From Allobosea sp. Root483D1 (GTDB taxonomy: Bacteria > Pseudomonadota > Alphaproteobacteria > Rhizobiales > Beijerinckiaceae), in contig NZ_LMJW01000023.1 of assembly GCF_001429505.1 (NCBI RefSeq), positions 53,579 through 117,578 of the forward strand: a DNA stretch of 64,000 bases, given 5' to 3'. Position 1 is the first letter of the stretch, and each line of letters begins with the position of its first letter. This document shows, one piece after another, positions 1-8,328 of this stretch. The position numbers and the translations under genes are program-made. Below the pieces are notes generated by a model. That model saw nothing but the letters and a program-made list of their open reading frames with translations, had not been told where the DNA came from and made no database searches.

Positions 1-19
1 AGTGTCGGTTATTGGCGCT
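1..19 (+). repeat. 44-bp dispersed repeat, partial copy (right arm only)
   Basis: Only the second arm is inside the window: GTC at 4 followed by TTATTGGCGC, which matches the right arm of the other copies. The left arm would lie before the window start. Confidence 0.6.
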
Positions 20-88
20 CTGTGTCTTGTCGCTGTCCGTAAAGCTACCGTTCTGGAAGTCCGGCCCTGCGGCGTTGGGCAGCGGGGG

Positions 89-670
89 TTAGCGGCTGCG
101 TGCTAGGCTGCGCAACGCCAGACGTGCGGCGTCACGGAGTTCAGAACCGCTGGCGCCCCCTCGCGCCGCCACCTTGAGACCAGATCGCAGCATCACCAAC
201 ATCCTGCCGGCGGCGTCGGGGTCGAGCCCCTCGTCGAGTTCTCGGGCTTCCATGCCAGCGCGAACGCGAGCCGCGAATGCCTTGACCAAGATCGTGCTGG
301 CAACGTCGTTGAGAGCATTGATTTCGGGGTCCGAGCGGCTGAACTCGACGATCGACCCAACACCTAGGCAGCCGCTTTCAACGTCGTCGCTGGAGCCCAG
401 GCCGACGAGTAGAGCTACCTCGATGCTTGCCGCCGGCGTTCCTTTCGTCAGGGCCTCGTGCATCTGCACCAACGAACCAGCATTGTATTGGCGCAGAGCC
501 TCGAGAAACAGGCCGCGCTTGTCTCCGAAGGCGCCGTATAGGCTTTGCCGGCCGATGCCGATGCCTTTGAGCAAGTCACTGGTCGAGGCTGCTTCGAACC
601 CATGCCGTGCGAACACCTTGATCGCGCTCGCGATCGCTTCTTCTCGGTCGAACTCTAAAGGTCTGGCCAT
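89..670 (-). CDS. TetR/AcrR family transcriptional regulator
   Basis: A 193-residue protein with the usual TetR length and layout. The N-terminal helix-turn-helix is visible at about residues 10-55 (FARHGFEAASTSDLL, then IGRQSLYGAFGDKRGLF), followed by an all-helical ligand-binding half. The protein likely represses itself and the divergent SDR gene at 778; a long inverted repeat lies between the two starts. The ligand is unknown. TetR/SDR divergent pairs of this kind often respond to electrophiles, quinones or aldehydes, but that is an inference from the family and is not shown by the sequence. Confidence 0.9.
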   Translation of the reverse strand: MARPLEFDREEAIASAIKVFARHGFEAASTSDLLKGIGIGRQSLYGAFGDKRGLFLEALRQYNAGSLVQMHEALTKGTPAASIEVALLVGLGSSDDVESGCLGVGSIVEFSRSDPEINALNDVASTILVKAFAARVRAGMEARELDEGLDPDAAGRMLVMLRSGLKVAARGGASGSELRDAARLALRSLARSR

Positions 671-691
671 GACCCATCTTTACAAGTTTCT

Positions 692-760
692 GATTAATCG
701 GTCCAGAATATTCTTGACTAATTGATCCATAATGGTGAAAGGATTTTGGATCAATCAGTC
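692..760. promoter_or_regulatory. Probable TetR operator between the divergent tetR and SDR genes
   Basis: Two 14-bp arms, GACTAATTGATCCA (716-729) and TGGATCAATCAGTC (747-760), form an inverted repeat with 13 of 14 positions matching and 17 bp between the arms. A third related element, GATTAATCGGTCCA (692-705), is in direct orientation to the first arm and closest to tetR. The arms fill the 107-bp gap between the two divergent start codons, which fits repression of both genes by the TetR protein. Promoter boxes could not be assigned with confidence. Confidence 0.7.
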
Positions 761-777
761 TACAATGGAGATTGCCG

Positions 778-1515
778 ATGAGTTCCGCCATTTCGCCCAG
801 CGCACCGGCCTTGGTTTTTGGCGGCGCCCGCGGGATGGGAGCAGCGATTGTGCGTCGCCTCGCTGCCGAGGGACGCCCTGTCGCCTTTACCTATGTCAGC
901 GCGCCCGAGCGGGCTGCCGCGCTCGTTCAGGACATTGAAGCCGGCGGAGGGCTCGGGCTCGCCATCCGCGCCGACAGCGCTGATCCAGAGGCCGTGCGCT
1001 TGGCTGTCGAGACTGCTACCGAGCATTTCGGCCAGCCAGGTGTGCTGGTCGTCAATGCCGGCATTCTCATGAGTGGCGCCATCGATCAGTTCGCCATGGA
1101 TGACTTTGACCGCATGCTAGCCGTCAACGTGCGCGGGGTGTTTGCCGCGATCCGCTACGCAGCTCCACATTTGCTGGACGGCGGCCGGATCGTCACCATC
1201 GGTAGCAACACTGCCGACCGGATTGGCTCACCGGGTTCCAGCGTCTATGCCATGACAAAGGCCGCTGTGGCTCAACTCGTGCGCGGCGCTGCCCTCGACT
1301 TCGCATCCCGCCAGATCACCATCAACAATGTGCAGCCTGGCCCGGTGGAAACAGATATGACCGCCGACCTTATGGCATACATCGTTTCAAAGCTGCCGCT
1401 GGGTCGTATTGGCAAGCCAGAAGAGATCGCCGATCTCGTCGCTTGGCTAACGAGCCCCGGAGCCGGCTATATGACCGGCGCGAGCCTGACTATCGACGGC
1501 GGGTGGACCGCCTAG
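778..1515 (+). CDS. SDR family NAD(P)-dependent oxidoreductase
   Basis: A 245-residue classical short-chain dehydrogenase. It shows the cofactor motif GGARGMGAAIV near residue 15, NAG in VLVVNAGIL, the catalytic Ser and the YxxxK pair in SSVYAMTKAAV, and the C-terminal GAGYMTGASLTIDGGWTA typical of FabG-like SDRs. ATG at 778 is preferred over the upstream TTG at 772. The substrate cannot be told. It is divergent from the TetR gene and probably controlled by it. The last 99 bases are duplicated at 36599-36697 with only synonymous differences. Confidence 0.92.
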   Translation: MSSAISPSAPALVFGGARGMGAAIVRRLAAEGRPVAFTYVSAPERAAALVQDIEAGGGLGLAIRADSADPEAVRLAVETATEHFGQPGVLVVNAGILMSGAIDQFAMDDFDRMLAVNVRGVFAAIRYAAPHLLDGGRIVTIGSNTADRIGSPGSSVYAMTKAAVAQLVRGAALDFASRQITINNVQPGPVETDMTADLMAYIVSKLPLGRIGKPEEIADLVAWLTSPGAGYMTGASLTIDGGWTA

Positions 1516-1524
1516 CCTTACCTG

Positions 1525-1557
1525 AGGGCGTGTTCGCTTTTACCGCGAATGCGCCCT
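1525..1557 (+). terminator. Hairpin downstream of the SDR gene
   Basis: AGGGCGTGTTCGC (1525-1537) pairs with GCGAATGCGCCCT (1545-1557) over 13 bp with two G-U wobbles and a 7-nt loop, 9 bases after the stop codon. There is no strong T-run. The duplicated copy at 36707-36739 keeps the stem through compensatory changes, which supports a role as RNA structure, most simply a terminator. Confidence 0.65.
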
Positions 1558-1601
1558 TCGCGGGGGTGAGGATCGCGGCCACGAAGCGCCCGCCCCACAG
1601 C

Positions 1602-1645
1602 AAAGTCTGCTTTCGGGCAGCAGCCCAATGTCCGGCTGTGGCGCA
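1602..1645 (+). repeat. 44-bp dispersed repeat copy
   Basis: Left arm AAAGTCTGCTTTCGGGCA, right arm AATGTCCGGCTGTGGCGCA, GTC-to-GTC spacing 25. It lies between two converging genes. It is nearly identical to the copy at 36783-36826 because both belong to a larger duplicated segment. Confidence 0.8.
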
Positions 1646-1752
1646 ACAATGTGGCGCACGGCGGCTGCGAATACATCGAGTTCAATGATGGGCTTGGGTC
1701 GTCTTCTGGGGGTTCGAGGTACAAAATGGTCTTGCCGGCTCATAGAGACTAG

Positions 1753-2856
1753 TTACGCGGTGAGAATGCGAGCCTTCAGGCTATCTTCGATGACCTGGAT
1801 CTCGTGACTCACATGCTCGCCACGATAGACCACCGAGGTCTCGTGACGGGCAAATTCGCCGGTCCGGTGAGCGCTGAACCAATTGAATGAGCCGACAGCG
1901 AGCAAGGCATCGTCCGCCCATATCATCTTGCTGTGAACCTGTTGGACAGCGTGGAGCGTCGCGCCGAGCCCAGCCAGGCTTTCATGCGCTTCCGCAAACA
2001 TATCCTGTCCGGATCTGCTTCGCTCCCGCGTCAGATGGGCGTCGGCGTAGATCGTCACCTCGGCGCCCCGTGCACGAGCTGAGACGATGGCCTCGGTGAA
2101 CCCCGCATGCTTCATGGTGTCGCTGTTGATCCAGGGCGAGATGACGCAAAGCTTGCGCTGAGCGCTTGCGAATGCCTCCAGCAGAAATGCATCATGCTCA
2201 GCCGCTTCACGCAGGACTTGGAGCCCGCGTGCCCCTCGGGAGAGATCGGGCCGCGATGGCACCTCGAAGACCATCTCGTTCGCGCCGTCTTGGGACAGAA
2301 AGCGCGCAAGGACAGATCGCGGGCTGCCCGGCGGGGCGGAGGCCAGAGTGTCCATGTCTCCAAAGACGAGAAAGGCGTCCTTAGCGCGCGAGACGGCCAC
2401 GTTGAGCATGCTGGGCGAGAGGTCGATGAAGACGCCATCGGCATGTTTGGAATAGACCGGCGAAAAGATGACTACATCGCGCTCGGCGCCCTGCAGTGCG
2501 TGCACGGTTCCGATGGTCATGCCTAGTCGGCCCACGTCGATGCCCATAGCGGCGCAGGCGTTGCGGATTTCGCGGACCTGGCGACCGAAGGGCGTGACGA
2601 TCCCGACGATGTCTTCCAGGCGCTTGCCGTAGCGTGCTTTCAGATTTTCGGCATTGGCGGCAAGCCAGGCCGCGATCGTCTGCGCCTCGTGCGGATTGAA
2701 CCGGCTGCCGCCGGCCGATATCGCCATGCCGTCGATATGGACATAGCCCATCGGCTGTAGAGTGCCGTCCTGCGCCGGGCCGCGCATCGGCTGCAGGGTC
2801 CCCTTGTAGCAAAGCTCGTTGCAAAAGCCGATGATCTCGTCGAGGCAGCTCGGCAA
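1753..2856 (-). pseudogene. C-terminal remnant of an SF1 (COG1112/Upf1-like) helicase fused to a phospholipase D nuclease
   Basis: The open frame begins abruptly inside a helicase. LDEIIGFCNELCYKG resembles the segment after motif III; VGIVTPFGRQVREI fits motif IV, TIGTVHALQGAERDVVIF fits motif V and LNVAVSRAKDAFLVFGD fits motif VI. About residues 215-360 form a PLD-like domain with an HxKx4D motif (VHSKMIWADD) followed by GSFNW. Walker A and B and the whole N-terminal half are missing, and an in-frame TAA lies just upstream, so this is a 5'-truncated gene. Helicase-PLD fusions of this kind occur in anti-phage systems such as Mokosh type II (MkoC). That link is by domain architecture only. 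Confidence 0.75.
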
Positions 2857-2869
2857 CTGCCGACCGCCA

Positions 2870-3273
2870 ATATTTTAAAATAGGTCGATCTGTCTTGACC
2901 ATTGCCTCCCCAGGGAATGCGTTCGCTCTACCCGCCGTCTCCCATAGGATTGCCGAGTATTCAACATTTGCGCGGCAAGCGCGCAGTGCGTCAGAACATC
3001 GGAGCGCGGATGCGAAGGGCGTCCTTGAGGCTGTTTGCGGATTGGAGGTTTTCGGGGGCGCTGTGGCGCGAAGAAGTCATTTTATTCAGCACCGCGGACT
3101 CTGGCCTCTGCAACTCAGACCATGCCCAGCCTGGGTCGCAAGCGAACCCTTGATCGCCCCAACGGGAGACGTCCGGTTTCGGACAGTAAGCCAATGTCCG
3201 CTGATGGCGCATTTCGACGCATGTGCGCCATAGAGGCTCATCACAAAGAAGACGACAAGCCCGGATGCCATTA
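2870..3273. other. Non-coding stretch with repeat copy
   Basis: About 400 bases between the broken 5' end of the helicase remnant and the 3' end of the next minus-strand gene. Short open frames here show no recognisable protein. The only structure I see is the dispersed repeat copy at 3168-3211. It may hold the breakpoint that removed the helicase N-terminus. Confidence 0.4.
3168..3211 (+). repeat. 44-bp dispersed repeat copy
   Basis: Left arm GACGTCCGGTTTCGGACA, right arm AATGTCCGCTGATGGCGCA, spacing 25. It lies between two minus-strand genes, so it is antisense to their direction. Confidence 0.8.
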
Positions 3274-5346
3274 TCAGTCAGATGGTCGAAACGCCCAGTA
3301 ATCAACTCCATTCTTGTCTTTCTTCTCGAGGCCATGCCGCGACTCCGGCGGAAGGTCCGTCAAGATCAGGTTTTGCAGATCAGCCTGCATGCGAAGGCTG
3401 CGCATCATGTAGGCGTGCCCCTTTTCGCATGGCCTAAGGAACCAATGAAGAATACTCCAGGCCTCTAGGGAGAAGATCGAAGGGCGCGGCTCCGCCTCGG
3501 TTGCATCGATGGTTTCAAGTTTTGCGGCGACAAAAATCCCTGGTCCCGCCTCACCCAGCCGTCGATTTCCCGCATGAACAGCGCGTGAGCACACGAGCGC
3601 CGCATCCTTCTCGGACGCATAAAGCGTCGTCTTGCCAACCCGACGCCGGAACGCCTCCACGCCAGTTTCGAACACTTGTACGTAAAGGTCGGGAGCGGCC
3701 ATCACTGTGTGATAGAACAGCTTCGTATCTTTCCCCCGCTGGATAGCGTCAAAACGGTCGATGGCTTCGAATATGAGCCGGTTACCCATGCTATGGGCAG
3801 CTACGTGCAGTCGTTCCAGACCAGCCGTTTCCCGGACATGTTCTACAAACCGAAGGAAATTGTCGCGGCTAGCCCGAACCTCCTCCTCGTCACTGCCGTA
3901 CCTCAGCGCAGCGCCATCTGACGGCCAACTAAACATGACGGGGACGCCGCCGAAATGAATGTCAGCGCTCATAAGGGCGAGCGCGCGAGCCGCTCCTTCG
4001 AACGAGTTGTTGAAGCCATGAACGAAGATGACCACCTCTTTCTTCGATGCGGCTGCCAAAGCAGCAGTGAGCCTCGCGGTGAACTCGGACGGCGAATACT
4101 GCATAAGGTCAGACAGTGGCGCAGAGCCAGCGTCCGTCACGCCCATGAGCCGAGTAGGATTGATGTGGAGCTTTGCCAATCCGAACATCATTTGTCCGCG
4201 GCGTCCACTCACTCGATATTCTGGCTCCGGAGCGGCCTCGAATGCACGGTCGGTCGCAAACAGAACATCGCCGGGGCGTAGTCCTCGCGGCCCGACTATG
4301 GCAGCCTCCTTGATCTGCGGTGCATCTGACGCAGAGCCGCGGCGATCGCGCTGGGGTGAGTTCGGCGGGGTTCCTGTTTCCAGGCGCACTCGCTCGATAA
4401 TGGGCAGTACCGTGCTATTGAGTTGACCGGAGTCCACTCCGCTTGCTCGACTCCAAATGGGTTTGATGGAATCAGAGAACTGCCGCAAAGAAACATGGGT
4501 GATCTTGCTGCGCTCTGAAAGCGAGATGAGACCCTCATTGTCCTGGCGCGCTGCCAACTCGGCTGCTTGTTTCGAGGCCTTCTCCGTTTCTTCTGCAACG
4601 ATAGACTGAACGCGGTACGGGAGTTGGCGCCAAAACGCATCGTGAACAATGGCTGCTGAGACGGTCGGCCTAATCTGAACTGCTGCAGCGAAAGGTTGCG
4701 CACCGCCAGACGGCAGCAATTGGGCAGCAATACGCGGGGACGTTTCAAGCCCGTCCAGGGCGCCGGTGTTAGCTGCGATCGCTATCTCAGCAAATGGTAG
4801 ATTGACTGGCGTTGCGCCAAGCTGAGAAACCGCCGAGGCGCCAGATCTTGTTGTTACCCTTATCCTTTTTCCTTGAAAGGTGCCAATTTCATCTGGTCTC
4901 GTTCGCGTTAAAAGCGTATTGACCCCGTTGTTCATGTAAGCTAGCGCGATAAATCCCTTCTCCTGCAAATCCGCCATGGGCGCTTGACCGGCAGAACTGC
5001 CTTGGACCGCGGCGAGTTCTGTAATATTGGAGAATAGGAACGGTAAATCAAACAATGCCAAGGTTGGCGCGATTTCGCCCAGGTCACTCGTCGAAGTGAT
5101 CGCCACCTCCGCACGCTTAGAAGATAGCATCGACAGCATCGAGCCTTCTTGCGCAATCACGCTAACAGGAAATCTTTCGCCGAGACGTTCCTTCAATCGC
5201 CTAGCGAGATCGTTGACTGCGGTCCCGATCGGTGTGTCGTTAGGGAAAGGGGACGCGATTCTAATGGGTCCGCTGGTAAGTGGCTGGGCACTCGCAGATG
5301 CCAGGGAGAGGAGTGCGAACCAGGCCAAGACGATCATTCGGAGCAT
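3274..5346 (-). CDS. Fusion of a TRAP DctP-like solute-binding domain and a DUF900-type alpha/beta hydrolase
   Basis: About 690 residues. The N-terminal part has a signal peptide (MLRMIVLAWFALLSLASASA), then roughly 300 residues resembling DctP-type TRAP binding proteins: KRAEVAITSTSDLG, LFDLPFLFSN, and the TFQGKRIRVTT and GALDGLETS segments seen in that family. After a linker rich in polar residues, a second domain has the hydrolase oxyanion strand VVIFVHGFNNSFEGAAR, the nucleophile elbow AAHSMGNR near residue 518, and late Asp and His candidates, matching the DUF900 esterase-like family. ATG at 5346 follows a strong AGGGGGG ribosome site and is preferred over the start at 5373. No TRAP membrane subunits are nearby. 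Base composition looks lower in GC than the surroundings, suggesting transfer. Confidence 0.75.
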   Translation of the reverse strand: MLRMIVLAWFALLSLASASAQPLTSGPIRIASPFPNDTPIGTAVNDLARRLKERLGERFPVSVIAQEGSMLSMLSSKRAEVAITSTSDLGEIAPTLALFDLPFLFSNITELAAVQGSSAGQAPMADLQEKGFIALAYMNNGVNTLLTRTRPDEIGTFQGKRIRVTTRSGASAVSQLGATPVNLPFAEIAIAANTGALDGLETSPRIAAQLLPSGGAQPFAAAVQIRPTVSAAIVHDAFWRQLPYRVQSIVAEETEKASKQAAELAARQDNEGLISLSERSKITHVSLRQFSDSIKPIWSRASGVDSGQLNSTVLPIIERVRLETGTPPNSPQRDRRGSASDAPQIKEAAIVGPRGLRPGDVLFATDRAFEAAPEPEYRVSGRRGQMMFGLAKLHINPTRLMGVTDAGSAPLSDLMQYSPSEFTARLTAALAAASKKEVVIFVHGFNNSFEGAARALALMSADIHFGGVPVMFSWPSDGAALRYGSDEEEVRASRDNFLRFVEHVRETAGLERLHVAAHSMGNRLIFEAIDRFDAIQRGKDTKLFYHTVMAAPDLYVQVFETGVEAFRRRVGKTTLYASEKDAALVCSRAVHAGNRRLGEAGPGIFVAAKLETIDATEAEPRPSIFSLEAWSILHWFLRPCEKGHAYMMRSLRMQADLQNLILTDLPPESRHGLEKKDKNGVDYWAFRPSD

Positions 5347-5373
5347 CACATCCCCCCTCGCTGTTGCAAACAC

Positions 5374-6020
5374 TTATCAGCAGCGGGCCGACCCAAGGAC
5401 GCCGCCTAAGAGTATCCTCGAGGAGTCCCCCGCCTTGCATTAGAATGCCCGGTTTCCCTTCGGGAAGCGCGCCTTGCCTTAGCTATTTACCGTCAGATTG
5501 CCGGAATTAGAAGCAAACGCGCGTTTGGAGCGGCGATCCTGCCCGCTGCCCATTTGTCACCACTCACCTCGGCAGCAGCAGCACCACAGCTTTTGTCAAC
5601 CTGACGACGATTGCTGCCCGCAACCAAACATTCCACACGGCCCTTATTGATCTGCATGTGCTCGAAACGATCGCCGCAGGAGGCGTCGGGCGTTCGGCAT
5701 AGCCACCTCCCCGTTCCACGCTCGATACGCTAGCGACCAAACGTCAGGTTGACCAGTCTGCCGGATCCAAATGGGTGAGCCAAAAACGCCCCGAGGATAA
5801 CGACCTGCGGCGATCAGCCTCGAGCTTGAGAACGATGCCCCGTAGATCCTTAGAGCAGTTATTGGGCGGGTAGAGTGTCTCAATGAGTCTGGATCAGACA
5901 CTACCTCGGCCGATCGGCCACGTCCGGTTGCGGGCAATCTCCCAATGTCTGAAAGTGGTGCCGAGCGATGGAGTGGATGAGTTATAATGGTTTCGGATGC
6001 GGCATTCCGATGGAGGATCC
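5374..6020. other. Gene-poor stretch
   Basis: About 650 bases without a convincing gene. A 97-codon minus-strand frame (5644-5937) has no recognisable domain and is not called. The stretch contains the dispersed repeat at 5919-5962 and ends at the integrase remnant. Confidence 0.4.
5919..5962 (+). repeat. 44-bp dispersed repeat copy, slightly degenerate
   Basis: Left arm CACGTCCGGTTGCGGGCA, right arm AATGTCTGAAAGTGGTGCC, spacing 25. The normally invariant TGGCGC is TGGTGC here. Confidence 0.7.
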
Positions 6021-6023
6021 GTC

Positions 6024-6200
6024 ATGCTTGTCGAAGCTCAACCGATCCATCAGCGTCCGCCTTAGAACACCGGGCGCATCATCGGCCCAAAACCGCCGCT
6101 GATGCCGTGCCACATCTGGGCGATCCGGACACCGCTGCAGCATGATCGACGCGTGCGAGATTTGGCGATGTTCAATCTCGCAATCGACAGCAAACGGCGC
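6024..6200 (+). pseudogene. N-terminal remnant of a tyrosine recombinase (integrase)
   Basis: Translation from ATG 6024 aligns without gaps to the N-terminus of the intact integrase at 37572: both have GRIIGPKPPL at residues 17-26, then HIWAIRT and RVRDLAMFNLAIDSK. Codon 14 is TAG, and similarity stops at about 6200, before any catalytic residue. A GGAGG ribosome site is still present at 6012. This is a dead, truncated paralogue in the same orientation as the intact gene. Confidence 0.85.
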
Positions 6201-6223
6201 GGCGGTGGCCGTCGCGCCGTTTG
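6191..6223. repeat. Perfect 11-bp inverted repeat at the integrase remnant breakpoint
   Basis: CAAACGGCGCG (6191-6201) and CGCGCCGTTTG (6213-6223) flank an 11-nt loop, exactly where similarity to the intact integrase ends. It could be a terminator-like hairpin or a scar of the rearrangement. Confidence 0.6.
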
Positions 6224-6380
6224 GCGTTCATGACGGTTCCAAGATGACAGGTGCAAAATGCAAGAGCGTTCGTCTTGCGGGGCACTCACGCTCGCTCCTG
6301 GCGCAATTGCATTGCGTTGGCATGGCTTACTTCGCTGTTCGGCAAGCCGAGCGTGGAGGCAAGGGCGGCCGTCCTGCCCA

Positions 6381-7733
6381 TCAATTTCGGCAATCACCGT
6401 TTTCGCACTCACCGCAGACCGTACCGCTGGCGCGGCGGGCGAAGAGCTTGGCGAGCGGACTTTCATGCTTGGCAGCGATCCGCTCGGCCGCCAACGCTTG
6501 GCCGAGTGAACGGTCGCCGGCGCGCAATGCGGCCTCGATCAGCGTCAGGTCGATAATATCGCGCTGGGCGTTGCTGCCGCCGAAGCGCGCCGCGATCGCC
6601 CGTACCGGCCGAATCAGGCGCACCGTCTCGCCATAATGCCCCACGCCGAAGGCGGCGAAGGCCTTCATCAACGGATAGCCGACCTCCTGCGAGAAGGCGG
6701 CATTGTCGCTCGCCGCCAGCGCGGCGAAGGCCTGCGCCTCCAGCGTTGCCTGGATCAGATCGCGGCGGCCGGCTCCCACGAAGGCCATGATTGCGTGAAG
6801 GTCGTTGAAGGCATAGCCGCCGGGCGCCCAGATCGCCTGATAGCGCTCCGCAAGCCTGCGCCAGCGCGCGCCGAGTTCGACCCCTCGCAGATGCAGCCGC
6901 CATAGCATCGCCGAGGCATCGACGAGGTCGAGCATCTGCGGTTCGGCGAGGGTCGTGATCGGCCCATCGACCAGTTCGAGCACCTCGTCGATCTGGCCGA
7001 GCTCCAGATGATACAACGCCAGATGCCACCAGTTGTGAACGGCGATGAAGCTGTCCGTCGTCCAGCTCTGAAGATCCTCGCGCATGAAGGCGATGCCTTC
7101 GTCATGCCGGCCCTCCATTTCCAGGACATGGGCGACGGCATGCCTCGCCCAGCCGTCGCGCGGCTCCTCCAGGATGGCCGCTCTGCCGTGGCGCTCGGCC
7201 GCGCCGTACTGGCCGTTCTCCTCCAGTCCAAAGGCATACATGGCCAGGACGGAATGACGGCCCGGCGTGCCCGGCGACCAGGCCGGAAGCGCTCGCGCGA
7301 CACGGTCTCTCAACATGCGGGCGTTGCCGGTAAAGTAGTCGAGTTGGTGGCCGGCGATCAGAGCCAGCAGATCCCGCGGATTTTCAAGCGCGACGTCCTC
7401 GATCACGCGCGAGGCCTCGTGCAGGCGTCCGGCCGCGAGGTGATCGAGCGCTGCGACATGGCCGCGCTCGCCACGATTCATCGGCAGTGTCTTCGCCGTT
7501 TCGATCGTCGCCTTGGCGACAGGGACGGCGGCAGGCGCCGATCCGAGCAGATAAAGCCAGGCTTTGAGAGCATGGCCCATCACGAGGCCGGGCTGATTCT
7601 GGATCAATCCTTCGGCTGAGCTGACCGGATCTCCAGCGAAGATGGCGAACTGGCTGACGGCGTTCGAATAGATGAGAGCGGTGTCGGCAGTTCCGCCCGT
7701 CAGGGCCTGGCCGCGGATGTCGTTGATGCACAT
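6381..7733 (-). CDS. TTC38-like tetratricopeptide repeat protein
   Basis: A 450-residue soluble helical protein matching the TPR-38 (TTC38) family in length and pattern. Helical pairs repeat throughout, with family-typical stretches such as YAFGLEENGQYGAAERHGR, VAHVLEMEGRHDEGIAFM and NWWHLALYHLELGQ. No signal peptide or membrane segment is seen. The molecular role of the family is not established. It sits next to a DUF1127 gene and a divergent BTAD/TPR regulator. The last residues contain an odd Cys cluster (GTVCGECENGDC). Start ATG 7733 has no strong ribosome site. Confidence 0.85.
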   Translation of the reverse strand: MCINDIRGQALTGGTADTALIYSNAVSQFAIFAGDPVSSAEGLIQNQPGLVMGHALKAWLYLLGSAPAAVPVAKATIETAKTLPMNRGERGHVAALDHLAAGRLHEASRVIEDVALENPRDLLALIAGHQLDYFTGNARMLRDRVARALPAWSPGTPGRHSVLAMYAFGLEENGQYGAAERHGRAAILEEPRDGWARHAVAHVLEMEGRHDEGIAFMREDLQSWTTDSFIAVHNWWHLALYHLELGQIDEVLELVDGPITTLAEPQMLDLVDASAMLWRLHLRGVELGARWRRLAERYQAIWAPGGYAFNDLHAIMAFVGAGRRDLIQATLEAQAFAALAASDNAAFSQEVGYPLMKAFAAFGVGHYGETVRLIRPVRAIAARFGGSNAQRDIIDLTLIEAALRAGDRSLGQALAAERIAAKHESPLAKLFARRASGTVCGECENGDCRN

Positions 7734-7775
7734 GGCTATCGGTTTTCTCTATTGACTCGGGAATGGCGACGGCGG

Positions 7776-7800
7776 CCGGCCTGTCACTCAGACAGGCCGG
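7776..7800 (-). terminator. Perfect 10-bp hairpin overlapping the end of the DUF1127 gene
   Basis: CCGGCCTGTC (7776-7785) and GACAGGCCGG (7791-7800) with a 5-nt loop. It spans the stop codon of the minus-strand gene ending at 7788. There is no T-run, so termination is inferred from the stem. Confidence 0.55.
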
Positions 7801-8177
7801 AGTTTTCGGGTTCCTTTGATGGTGTCGCGTCGCAAATAGCCCCTGGCGGCGACCTCGATCTCAGGGCGGGTGAGTCCGATGTCCTTCAACATCCGCTCGT
7901 CGAGCTGAGACATGTCGTGCATCGCGCGGCGCAAATTCTGCCGGCGGCCAAACTCCTTCAGCATCGCGATCAACGGCGCGAACGGGCGGCGAGGCGACTG
8001 TTCCGACCGGCCCGGGACGACATACGGACCGTGAACCTCGTAGAGGGATTGCCCGCTGCGGATATGGCCGACTGCCAGTCGGCCGATCAGCCGATCGACC
8101 AGCGTCTTTCGGCGCGGCTTGATGATCTCCGACAGATCGGCGATTTCGGAGAGGAATGGATTGGTGAGGGCTTTCAT
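7788..8177 (-). CDS. DUF1127 domain-containing protein
   Basis: A 129-residue basic protein. The C-terminal part (about residues 75-115) carries the short DUF1127 helix-loop-helix: RRQNLRRAMHDMSQLDERML followed by KDIGLTRPEIE. In alphaproteobacteria small DUF1127 proteins influence RNA turnover and phosphate or carbon metabolism; this one is longer than the usual 45-70 residues because of an extra N-terminal half with no match I recognise. ATG 8177 is preceded by GGAG and is chosen over the longer frame from 8435, whose extra part overlaps the divergent regulator. Confidence 0.75.
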   Translation of the reverse strand: MKALTNPFLSEIADLSEIIKPRRKTLVDRLIGRLAVGHIRSGQSLYEVHGPYVVPGRSEQSPRRPFAPLIAMLKEFGRRQNLRRAMHDMSQLDERMLKDIGLTRPEIEVAARGYLRRDTIKGTRKLRPV

Positions 8178-8328
8178 GATGGGGGCTCCGCTCTTCTCTC
8201 GCCGCCTCCGGGATCGGATCGTGTTGCGGCGGTGAGTTGGAATTATCCGGGAGCCATCCATTCGCCGTGGAACGGGCGTGAAACTTGCGTTAAATCGGCA
8301 GGAATTCGCGCATGGGGCTCGTTCAGCG

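Noticed and set aside
1753..2856. Calling the helicase-PLD gene an intact defence gene
   Set aside because: Walker A and B and the whole N-terminal half are missing and an in-frame stop lies just upstream, so it is only a remnant.
5644..5937. 97-codon minus-strand frame
   Set aside because: No domain, no convincing ribosome site, and it runs into a dispersed repeat copy.
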